From the NCBI RefSeq assembly GCF_963676685.1, contig NC_092350.1, positions 10,087,307 to 10,151,306 on the forward strand: a stretch of 64,000 nucleotides of DNA, in the 5' to 3' direction. Within the stretch, counting starts at the first letter, position 1; each line of letters starts with the position of its first letter. This document shows, piece after piece, positions 1 to 12,500 of the stretch. The position numbers and the translations under genes were made by a program. The notes under the pieces are model-generated. The model had not been told where the DNA came from and did no database searches. It saw only the letters and a program-made list of their open reading frames with translations. Origin of the DNA: Mytilus edulis. Lineage: Eukaryota > Mollusca > Bivalvia > Mytilida > Mytilidae.

Positions 1-470
1 AAAATATGGATGTAAAAACCAACATTCTATAACTATGAAATCTTAAATCCAAAAGCAAATTGATTTTATCCCAAGAAAAAAGAAAAATTGTATCCACAAA
101 TAATGGCCTGCCATAGTCTTCTGACCTATTTTATTGATATTGATTCAAACAAAACAATTTTAAATTAATTTTTTATATAAATTAGTTCATAATTAGGTAG
201 TCTAACAATACATGTATTACCTTTTCACTGTGAATGAAAAGTAATGTGATCATAAGAATCCATTGTTAATCAAATATAAATCAGCTTTAATCATTATGAT
301 ATATTTATGAGTCATCATTGAATGAGAATCACCTCACTCAATTAGTTCTAACTTGGATATTCCCTGACACATAACACTCTATAGTCTCTCTAAGTTCTCT
401 GATTATATAATGTATCTGTATCCCTAAGGATTTGTGCTTGTTGCCACTTATTTCTTCACTGTTCCTTTTG
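1..470. other. 3' flank of PTGR3
   Basis: AT-rich sequence downstream of the PTGR3 stop. It should hold the 3' UTR, but no clear AATAAA on the minus strand is seen close to the stop. Nothing else is recognised. Confidence 0.4.
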
Positions 471-542
471 TCATAATTTACTGGTAGAAGGTTTATTCAA
501 TTCAACTACTATTTTTCCTATGCTCTTTTGAGAATACAAATA
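471..542 (-). CDS. PTGR3: PTGR3 exon 12 (stop, peroxisomal SKL)
   Basis: 72 nt. It encodes [20 protein letters not shown] then SKL and a TGA stop (473-471). The acceptor is CTTTTTCAG. The final SKL is the canonical type 1 peroxisomal targeting signal and is also the C terminus of the vertebrate protein. Confidence 0.92.
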   Translation of the reverse strand, partial: YLYSQKSIGKIVVELNKPSTSKL

Positions 543-3500
543 CTGAAAAAGAAAAGAATAAATAAAAATTCAAATATTTGAACAACCGAAATATAATTTT
601 ATTTTCATTGTTGATTTTGTCAGTCAGATATGATTTTACCTGAATTTACACATTATTTGACAGCGATTTTCTGTATAAAGCTAGCGGCTGAACAAAATGA
701 ACATTGCTGTCATGAATAATAATGATGAAAATCAAAGCGCTGTAAGCGCTGAAGGCAGTTAACCAAAAACCAAGGCAACCGTAATTATGAAAACTGTGGC
801 AATGTTGCCTCAACATTAAACATTGATTTTCATATTTAGTACATTCATGTTTATCTAATGATTTATTTATTAAGGCAAATAATTTATATGTTATCAAGGT
901 TTCAAAAGCAATGCATATATCAATGTATATTTTTTATGGTGAGTCTGCAGTGGTACAAGTTCCCAATGATTGCAGTTGTTCTACTTGGTAGTTAACCTTG
1001 GTTTTATTTGACTGCTAGAAGTTCAATTTGACGTAGTATGAATATGTTATAGTATGAATGGACTGGTTTCCCTGGAAAGAAAACTGAGTTTGTGTTCTAT
1101 AGTACAAAAGTTATGAGACACGAATCAGACAAATGTTCACTACAACAGGGATCAAAGATGAGGTCTGACTGACTTGCCCATAGTAAATGTAAATGATTTG
1201 TTATTTTGTCCCATACATATGAATATATATAATTTAGGGGTGGGGATCTCAACGGTTTTCAAGTTCTCAAACAGGTAGGGGTAGGCAGAGGATTTAGGGG
1301 GCAGGGGGCCCGCCCCCCCCCCCCTTTTTGAGAAAAAATTTGGTTGCTTATATAGGGAATCACTGGAGCGGGCCCCTCTTAGGTCAGTCAGTGGGCCCCA
1401 CTTATGAAAATTTCTGGATCCGCCACTGGGGGTAAGGTGACCCTAGGGACTTCCCCTACATTTCATTTTATTTGTTATATTGTCCCATACATGAATATAT
1501 ATGGTTTAGGGTGGGGGATCTCATTGGTTTCCAAGTTCTCAAACAGGAAGGGTAGGGTGACCCAAGGGACCCCCCCTATATTTCATTTAATTAGTTATAT
1601 TGATCCATACATGAATATATATTGTTTTGGTGTGGGGATCTCGACCGTTTCCAAGTTCTCAAACAGGAGGGTTGGGATGACCACAGGGACTTCCCTTATA
1701 TTTCATTTGATTTGTTATATTGTCCCATACACGAGTATATATGGTTTAGGGGTAAGGATCTTGACCATTTCCAAGTTCTCAAACAGGAGGGTGAACAGTG
1801 ACCTCAGGGACTCCCCTATCTTTCATCTGATTTGTTATATTGTCCCATACATGAATATATATGGTTTAGGGATGGGGATCTCAACCATTTTTAAATTCTA
1901 AAACAGGAGGGGTGGGGTGACCCCTAGCGACTCTTCCTATATTTCATTTGATTTTTCATATTGTCACAAACATGAATATATATGGTTAAGGGGTGTGGAT
2001 CTCGACCGTTTCCAAGTTCTCAAACAGGAAGGGGTGGGGTAACTCCAGGGACTCCCCTATATTTCATTTTTTATTTATTATATTGTCCTATACTTGAATA
2101 TATGCAGGGGCGGATTCAGACGGGGGAGGGTTGCGGGCTTGCACCCCCTTAAATTTGCAAAGCATGGGTTGTTCTCAGCTTAATAAAGAAAATTCCCATA
2201 ATTTTACCTCAATTTTTTTTTAGCCTCGCTCTGCTCGGCGAAAATTTAAGTTTGCGCCCCTCCTAACCTAAAATCCTGGATCTGCCCCTCATATGGTTTA
2301 GGGGTGGGGAGCTCGACCGTTTCCAAGTTATCAAACAGGAGGGGGTAGAGTGGCCCAAAGAATGCCACCTATATATCATATGATTTACTTACATTAAGGT
2401 ATATATAATATAGTTGCATTATTTGTGAAAATAAAGAATGAAACATTCAGCTACTTTAATTGACCCTTCAAAATTGAGAAAAAACAAATAACCCCTCGAA
2501 ATTGCAGTAATATGTTTACACTTTAAAAGCATCTCACATGCATTATCATCATTTATCATTTATAAAGAAAATTTAGACTGTGACCATGAACATGTATATT
2601 GTTAGATATACTGTTCCCAGTTGTATTGGATTTTTAAATTAAAATTTATCAAAAAGTAATTTTTAGTTTCTGAATAAAATATTTTTTCTGCTTTTTCTTT
2701 CTTTTACATATATCTTTTGGTTTACAATACTAGTGTTTATATTCATTTACCATGCATAGATGTATTTTTTCACCTGCTTGGATTTATTTTGTAAATGATC
2801 GTCAAACCCGGAATTACCCTTATCCGCTTCCGGAATCGGATCCGATTTAGTAAAATTTTGTCTTCACGGCCGCCATTGTTATGTGTTTACAATGTTGTTT
2901 TTGTCAATCAGATACGATTTTACTCGAATTTATACAATATTTGTCGGCGATTTTCTGTATAAAGCTAGCGGTAGAACAACATCGCCGTCATGAATAATAA
3001 TGATAAAAATAAGTTTTTAGCTCGTTTAATTGGAGACTTTGGTGAACATGGTGAAAAGGTTTGCAAAGTAATTTCTTATTTTCTTTCAAATGTAAGGCGA
3101 CTACGTCGGGCGTAGCTAGAAACCAACTATCCTAGTCGAAATTCCGCTTGCAGAAGTGGAAGGTCTCGGACCACCGCTAATTTGTACACCTGCCTCCAAA
3201 TTGAAAAGCTACGAAAATTTCTTTTTCTAATTTGAAATTGCCGCCAACAGCATGAACAGTTGAATTATATAAGACTACTGACGTAGTTGTACTACGTATT
3301 GATGACAAACAATATTCCTACGACTTTTGTCATTTGGGAAATCTAAACTGCTTGTCTTCATAGATTTTCGGCGATTAAATATTTCATACAATTGTTCTTT
3401 GACATCTTAGCTAAAAGCACAAGTCATAATGAACTACACAAGGATTTTTAATAAGCACTACTTCCTATGTGTAACTTTAAAACTTTTGGATAAATCGACG

Positions 3501-6500
3501 ATCATTTAAGGTTTTTCTGGTCATTTTTTTTGTAATCCAGAATAAAAAGTATTAAAAAAATGTTCAATTAGTTATATATAACATAGTAACAAGCTAGATA
3601 ATAACAATGGCAAGTATTTCAGGATTTATTGGGTAGAACACAAAACTAGAGTGCTCGCATAATGCAGCTTAACTGCATAATAAGTTTTGAGATCGTTTAT
3701 TTTTAGACTTTGGTAAAAAGGTTTGCAAACTTCATTTTTATTTTCATGTTTTCTTTCAATTGGAATGGGCGTAGGAAGTCCGACTGAAAAAGTTGAAGGT
3801 TGTGGACCTCTGACCACCCCTTATTTGATCCCCTGCCTCCAAATTGAAAAGATACGAAGATTTGGTCTTCTAATTTGAAATTGCTGCCAACAACATGAAC
3901 AGTTGAACGTATTTTGATAGACTACTGACGTAGTTGACTACGTATTGGTGACAAACAACATTCCTAAGACTTTAGCTATTTGGGAAATCTAAACTACTTG
4001 TCTTTAGAAATTTTTAGCGATTAAATATTTCATACATTTGTTCTTTGACATCTTAGCCTACAGCTTAGGAAATTATACCCTACATAAGGATTCCTAATGT
4101 GCTCTTCTTCCTATGTGCAACTTCAAAACTTTTGGGTGGTTCGACGATCATTTAAGGTTTTTCTGGTCATATTTTTTGTAATCCAGAATTAACAGTATGA
4201 AAAAACTGTTCAATTAGTTATAAATAACATAATAGCCAGCGAGATAATAACAATGAAACATATTTCAGCATTTATTGGGTAGAACATAAATCTAGGGTGC
4301 TCGCATAAGGCAGCTTAACTGCCTAAAAACCCTTTTCTTGTTTAAAACATAAACATCTACTAATTAATCATAGTTTACCACTATGAATAGAACTGACGTT
4401 TGTTTTTGTTGCACTTCAGTGTTACTGTTGTTCCTTTGTTTTCCTTGGTTTCTATTTGTTTTCCCTCAATTGATTTATGACTTTTGAACAGTGGTATACT
4501 ACTGTTGCCTTTATTTATCAATGTTTGTAAAAGAATTTCCTTTCAACCTAAAACAGCATCTACTATTCTATCAATGTTTGTAAAGTATTTGCATTCTTAC
4601 CTCGACAGCATCCACTATTTTATCTATGCCAATAAAAGGTCCCTTTGGAGAGTTCTCTCCCATATCTATAAAACTTTGTAATTCTTTTTTGTCGATCATG
4701 TCAGCCATTTTGGAAACATATGGTACCCAGTCCCTGACAAAGTGGTTTAAGAAGAATCCTCTAATACTTGCTGACTTCGTCAGTAACTTAAATAAAACAG
4801 TCAAAATGAGGTTAGTCTATTTAAAGCACTTATTTGCAATATTGAATCGATCTCGCAAATTTGTCATACAAAATAATGGATGAACATCTTATTAAATTAG
4901 AAAATGTCTCCTTTTCTTCATAAATGTTTTCCCTTGAGAATCCATTAAGATAAATAAGTGCATATATATATATATATATAGATTACTAAAAAATCCAACA
5001 TTTCCGGTATGAATAGTTTTAATTCACTAGTACTTTCATGTTTAAATAACAATCTTCAGGTGAAACTATACATGATTAACGTAACTATGTAACGGTAGGT
5101 ATGTAACGTCATAGTTGTCGTTGAGTATATAAAGGGAGATAAATCGTATTACACTTAGTCTATATATAGAAGTATGGAGCGTCATTATTACACAATACCG
5201 GAAATGTTGGATTTTTTAGTAATCTATATATATTTCTATACACAAGAACATTTATTATAGTGATCTTTATATATATATATATATACATAAACACTTTACA
5301 AGTCTAATGAAATAAACAAAGGAACATGTCTGAGAACTTTTACCTTAATACCTTTAAATTGCACGTTACCTAACTAGCACTTTTGAGAAATGACACTATG
5401 TTATGAACTTCATCAATATATTTCAATGACACATACCTTTGACTAGCCAGCTAAAACATGTTATGTCCTAATAAATGAATAATTTATCTACAAAATGGTA
5501 GACACCTCAGAATCAACAGGCACTGTTGAAAGTGAAACTAACAATGATATTTAATTGTTCTCATGTTTCCTTTTGAAGATACTTATTTACTTTTGTTTTA
5601 AATCTTAATTTTGATAGTAATAGCATTTGTTTTAATGATCAGGGACCCAACAAACTGGCGAGGAAGATTAAATGTTCGATCACATGTACAAGTTCACTTC
5701 TTAAATATCCAACAAACAAGAATGTGTCCAAAGTACACGGATGCCCCACTCAATCATTTTCCATGTTCCATGGACCGTGAAATAGGGTAGAAATCTAATT
5801 TGGCATTAAAATTAGAAAGATCATATCATAGGGCACATGTATACTAAGTTTCAAGTTGATTGGACTTCAACTTCATCAAAAACTACCTTGACCAAAAACT
5901 TTAACCTGAAGCTAAAAACTTTAACCTGAAATTTGCACTATCATTTTCTATGTTCAGTGAACCGTAAAATTGGGGTCAAAACTCTAATTTGGCATTTAAA
6001 TTAGAAAGATCATATCATAGGGCACATGTATACTAAGTTTCAAGTTGATTGGACTTCAACTTCATCAAAAACTACCTTGACCAAAAACTTTAACCTGAAG
6101 CCAAAAACTTTAACCTGAAATTTGCACTATCATTTTCTATGTTCAGTGAACCGTAAAATTGGGGTCAAAACTCTAATTTGGCATTTAAATTAGAAAGATC
6201 ATATCATAGGGCACATGTATACTAAGTTTCAAGTTGATTGGACTTCAACTTCATCAAAAACTACCTTGACCAAAAACTTTAACCTGAAGCCAAAAACTTT
6301 AACCTGAAATTTGCACTATCATTTTCTATGTTCAGTGAACCGTAAAATTGGGGTCAAAACTCTAATTTGGCATTTAAATTAGAAAGATCATATCATAGGG
6401 CACATGTATACTAAGTTTCAAGTTGATTGGACTTCAACTTCATCAAAAACTACCTTGACCAAAAACTTTAACCTGAAATTTGCACTATCATTTTCTATGT

Positions 6501-9500
6501 TCAGTGAACCGTAAAATTGGGGTCAAAACTCTAATTTGGCATTTAAATTAGAAAGATCATATCATAGGGCACATGTATACTAAGTTTCAAGTTGATTGGA
6601 CTTCAACTTCATCAAAAACTACCTTGACCAAAAACTTTAACCTGAAGCCAAAAACTTTAACCTGAAATTTGCACTATCATTTTCTATGTTCAGTGAACCG
6701 TAAAATTGGGGTCAAAACTCTAATTTGGCATTTAAATTAGAAAGATCATATCATAGGGCACATGTATACTAAGTTTCAAGTTGATTGGACTTCAACTTCA
6801 TCAAAAACTACCTTGACCAAAAACTTTAACCTGAAGCCAAAAACTTTAACCTGAAATTTGCACTATCATTTTCTATGTTCAGTGAACCGTAAAATTGGGG
6901 TCAAAACTCTAATTTGGCATTTAAATTAGAAAGATCATATCATAGGGCACATGTATACTAAGTTTCAAGTTGATTGGACTTCAACTTCATCAAAAACTAC
7001 CTTGACCAAAAACTTTAACCTGAAATTTGCACTATCATTTTCTATGTTCAGTGAACCGTAAAATTGGGGTCAAAACTCTAATTTGGCATTTAAATTAGAA
7101 AGATCATATCATAGGGCACATGTATACTAAGTTTCAAGTTGATTGGACTTCAACTTCATCAAAAACTACCTTGACCAAAAACTTTAACCTGAAGCCAAAA
7201 ACTTTAACCTGAAATTTGCACTATCATTTTCTATGTTCAGTGAACCGTAAAATTGGGGTCAAAACTCTAATTTGGCATTTAAATTAGAAAGATCATATCA
7301 TAGGGCACATGTATACTAAGTTTCAAGTTGATTGGACTTCAACTTCATCAAAAACTACCTTGACCAAAAACTTTAACCTGAAATTTGCACTATCATTTTC
7401 TATGTTCAGTGAACCGTAAAATTGGGGTCAAAACTCTAATTTGGCATTTAAATTAGAAAGATCATATCATAGGGCACATGTATACTAAGTTTCAAGTTGA
7501 TTGGACTTCAACTTCATCAAAAACTACCTTGACCAAAAACTTTAACCTGAAGCGGGACAGACGGACGAACGAACGGACGAACGAACGAACGAACGAACAG
7601 ACGGACGAACGGACGCACAGACCAGAAAACATAATGCCCCTCTTCTATCGTAGGTGGGGCATAAAAATACCAGGCAATGAAAAATTGGGAAGGGGTAGAA
7701 TATCACAAGAAATCATGTGTCGGATAAATTTTCATATTCACTGCTGACTATTATCTTAATCAAATAATATGAGGCAGGCATTACCTGTAAATGGGGACGA
7801 AGTCTGTATGAATTATTTTTTTGTAACTTAAATATTTGTTAAAAAAAGAAACGGAAATACTGTAACGTTTCCAATTTTTGTTCTGTTGTTAGGGATTTTA
7901 GTTGTGACGTTATTTATGTTATGACGTCATATGCAATGTAACAAAGAAACGCTATCATCAGGTAACGTTTTTTCATATCAAGGAATTATTAAAAATGAAA
8001 TTGGTATTGCATTCCTTCCTATTGTATACTAAACTGATAAATATATATTTTACTCAAAGTTTCATACAAATGAGACCTGAAAAAGGAAGTACATTGTAGA
8101 TTTCTGCGCAGATGCGGGAATTCAAAACATGACATAAAAAAAATTGAACGATTTTGAGTTCATTAGTACAATGAAAATTTCGGGATATTATATTAAGGTG
8201 CAGTAAAAATAGCATATAACCTTACCCTGATTGGTATTGTTGCTAAAGTTCTGGTAGGTTTAAATCCCTGGTCAGATTCATAATCTGTTATATAACCTAT
8301 TACTAACAATCTACCTTTGGTCTTTAATCTATGAAAATAAAACAAACAATGGCATTATTTCAGTCTCAGGGTTTGGCTTTTATATACATTCCCTCAAAAG
8401 ATTTTTTTGGGCTTTGATGTTCCTTTTCTAATTAACAATGCTTTTACAATAATCAAATTGTAATATATCTCAACTATATCTGTCAATTGTATAATGAAAT
8501 AAATGGAGAATGTATCCAAGAGACACAGATGATGCACCCACTTGCATATAACATAATAATTACATTAGATGTATGTTTCATTATAATATGTTATTCTGAT
8601 TGGCTATCTGCACATCACATGTTATTCCTTAAGCAATTTCATTACACAATAAAGCTTATCATTCATGATAACACAAAGTCCCACAATAAAGTGCACAGGT
8701 GAATTAAATAAAAAATTAATAAAATTCGTGTTTTCATTATTCTTGCTAAAAATGTGATTATAAGTATTGAATGCTTCTTTTTGTAACTTCATAGGGTTGT
8801 AAAAGTGTTGACCGTGTACACATTTTTAGAATGAAGCGCATCTGCGCTTCATACAAAATGTACTTCAGTCAACGCTTTTACACCCCAATGAAGTTACAAA
8901 AAGAAGCATTTAATTCTTAAATAAAGGACTAGAGAACTGCAAAAGTGATGCCACTTAAATTCTAACTTGAATTGTATTTTGTAGATGTAAGGAGAAGGGC
9001 AACACTTAACATCTTGTGAAATTAACATAAGCTGCACATACAACAAGTTATAGGCATCTTCTAAGCTGGTTCTTATCACATATGTGTTAATCAATACAAT
9101 ATTCATTGAACTCTTCAATTTGGAGGTAAAAACACTGCAGTGTCTTGATTCTACACACTTGGTAAATACTATATTCTCTTTAAACATTGTTATAAAATTG
9201 TAACTTTTAACAGATTCACTTTCTTCTCATAATTTGGTATCAATAGAGGACAATAAAGGTGAGTTAACAAAGTGAAAATTCATCTCATGCAGTGGCAAAC
9301 TACGCAAACTTAATGTGAAAATATGATATGTCTTTACCCATTTAAACAAGTTTCAAACATTTCTCCTCCTATTGACTCATACACAACATCTACTCCATTC
9401 TAAAATAGAAATGTGATATTGAAACGCCTAAAATAAAACCTTCACAATTATAATTCTGCTACAGGTTTACAAAAGCTAAATTTCCATTTAGTTGTTTGAT

Positions 9501-12500
9501 TTCAGTTACCACATTGCTTACATTTATTCTTCAATCTCTTCATAACTTTTACTGGAGTGTAAACTGATAGCTTTAACATTGATGTGAAGCAAATATGAAA
9601 AACTATCAACCAAGGGCAATAACTCATGTTTTTTTAGATTTGAAATTAGATATATATATTAAGCAATGATAATTTAAATTTCAAGACCACTATAAAAGAA
9701 AGTAATATAATGTTTTTTTTGCAGATGTTACCTAGTGAAGGTTTTATTTGGCAGCGGTAAATGAACTTTTTTAAAATTTTAATCCCTTTATTTTTGTTCT
9801 CTTAAAGTTTAATTTATTTAAAATTGACATATCTATACATTATTATTTCCTTACCTTATATTCTGTTTTCAGCACTGTTTTTAGATTTTCCTTTTTATAA
9901 TTCACAGGTCTATCACAACCAATTTTCTGAAATAAGAAATGTATTATCATAAAATGTTGATAAAAAAAGTAAGCATAAAATCACTTTTTTACAGGTATTT
10001 CACATTCCTAAGAGAAATTTCTTCTACAAAATAAGCAAGCAATACTCTACCTGATGAATCACTGAGACAAATGGAACAAAAGTGTAACTCATGCATTTTT
10101 GCATTTACCAGAAATTGAAATAGCATCTTTTATCTGGTTTATTGATATGAATGATCATGCTAACGATACATTAATAGAACTGTTTTTGTGCAAAATTGTA
10201 CAGTTTCTGCAAAAAGTGGTTGATAATTTTAATCCTTAAAGGGAAACTTCGCAAAAAAATCAAAAATTGATATTATGTTTATTCTGTATAAAAATGCTCA
10301 AATTCATAGATATTAAAGTTTTATTCTGCTAGATAAGAGATCACCATCGATTTTAAATTTAGAGTATCAATTCTCTGCGGTCGGCCATTTTGTCACCTTC
10401 TCCGATTTGCAGTCAAGATATGTCTAAGGACCAAAACTACAGTAACCCGATGTAGTCGTAATTGCGTGTCGATATCTCGTCAATCGTACGGTTGTTTTAT
10501 CCGACTAGTTAACTAACTTGATACGGAAAATTTTATTCTTTTTTTAAATAACCAGGATCTGTTATTTTTAGACTGATAATATATGAATTAGTGAAAAAGT
10601 CAAAATTTCAAATCATAAATAAGTCTTCCGTGAAACTTGAATTGTTTTCGGAAATCTTATTAGTTCATAATTCTTTTATGTAATAAACTTTATTCAAATA
10701 AATTAGGATCTTCGCTCCACTGATCACCCGCATGGCTAAAGGTATTACTCCCAAAGGTATTGGAGGGGTGTGAGGTGACACGTCCAGGTATTCAAGCGAT
10801 TTCCTGTCGAGTTTGCAAATTCATGCATCGTTTCACTTCTTAGTGTATTGATAAGTGTACACAGCCGATAACTTTTAACTTTCCATTTTGAACTATAAGG
10901 TGTATAATATACATCTCTATCTTGCGTGTCCGAAAGTGATATTACTAAACTCATACGCTTGTTTATGAATAACATTTCTGGTGAAAAGAAATTTATTTAT
11001 AAAATATAAATAATACCAAAAAAAAAACAAAACCAGATTTGATGAAATAAAAATCTATATACGTATTTTTTCCAAGTGTAAATTTGGTAAATTGTAATAT
11101 ATACTCATTGTCAATGGTGAAGGCCAGAAATATTGTTTTAAAAAAATGTACGCACTTGTCGATCATTCGTATATACGCCTGGATTATAAGTTACGGAACT
11201 ATAGCGCAAATTAAAATATATACATGTATACATAGAACATGAGAAAGAAACATACATTTTGCGTAAATTGGGGTAAAAGTTTTGTAAAATGACAAGTTCA
11301 CGTATGCCAACAGTATGTAATCATCAAATGTCGATAGACTATTGTATACCAAAAGAAGAAGAAGAAGAGATTTAAATACTGGTCGATATATAACTTTATT
11401 TGGCTCATCGAAGTTATGGACATTTATATATCAATTAGATTGTTCTCGAAAAAAGGAAGAAATTCGCCATCATCACAATTGTTCCGACATGCATGTAATA
11501 TATATACGCAACTGGAAGTACACTAATACCGAGGGATGTGAATATTTTCCAGGAAAACTATAGAGTATCAAAGTTTCAAATCAATTTCGGGATTTATTTT
11601 CTCTCTTGATATTCAATGACAGCAATTTGCAGAATAAACTGCTTGTCCGCTTTACTGGTATTCTTGCCAGTTGAAACAGACTTATATTACATTAAAAAAT
11701 AGGGAAAGATGACATTTAATTCTTTCATTTTTTTTTATACATCGTTGGTCACATAGCTAAAGTATTATATATAGTTACGGTGTGAGACGAAGAGTATTTT
11801 AAGAAGGACATTCCCGATTATGTATAAATTTTATTGATGTTTTTCACACTTGAAAAGCATATCTGTTCGTAATTTGTTGATTCCATTCCAATTAGATCCT
11901 TTAATTTCCTGTCAATTCTTTAAAACATCTTTTTTTCAAATATCTGAAGTATTCATGTGTTGTGAGATTTAAAATATTTTGATGAGCACATTAATTCCTA
12001 AATAGGTAATTAAAGATCACTTTGGATTGACTAAAATATATAATTGCAATTGTTAATGATCTGTTTGAAATATTTAAGGCTGCCGATCCTAATTTGAAAT
12101 AGTACAATTTTTAGTTCATAAACTCGTGTTTAGAAGGCTATTTTTATTTATAAATACTTCAATTAAAATAATTCAGAATTTTATCGTTACTAAAGTATTC
12201 AAAAGTCATAATTCATTAAAAGTGATCTTATGCAAAATATAAAAATATACAATAGCTATCCAGTTATTGTGCGATCTTATTATTCCCGTTAATTAATTTT
12301 AATTATTTTTTTTTACATTCATGTGTCTGAAACTTTGTCTGACTCCCGTTTACAATTGATACGAAATGTTCTTCACACCTGAAATGCCAGTGAACCGTGA
12401 CGCCTAGATTTCACTGAATGAGGATCAAAAGATTAGAATTACATAATGCTAATCTTTTAATTACCTTGAGTTAAACTACGCATTCCACATTCTTTAGGTG

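Larger units (their letters stand above)
1240..2395 (+). repeat. Satellite-like array, about 118-bp unit, interrupted by two elements
   Basis: Units contain 'ggtttaggggtggggatctc', 'tttccaagttctcaaacagg' and 'ttgttatattgtcccataca', with about 8 copies. The array is interrupted at 1286-1428 and 2105-2290 by inverted-repeat elements. A long open frame over 1404-1901 is only read-through of the array. Confidence 0.85.

Noticed and set aside
1404-1901. 165-codon open frame with four internal repeats (a possible repeat protein)
   Set aside because: It is read-through of the 118-bp satellite array, which continues on both sides and breaks frame; no start context or splice support.
7478-7747. Frame with [15 protein letters not shown] repeat as a low-complexity protein
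   Set aside because: It is the ACGG/AACG simple repeat at the end of a dispersed element.
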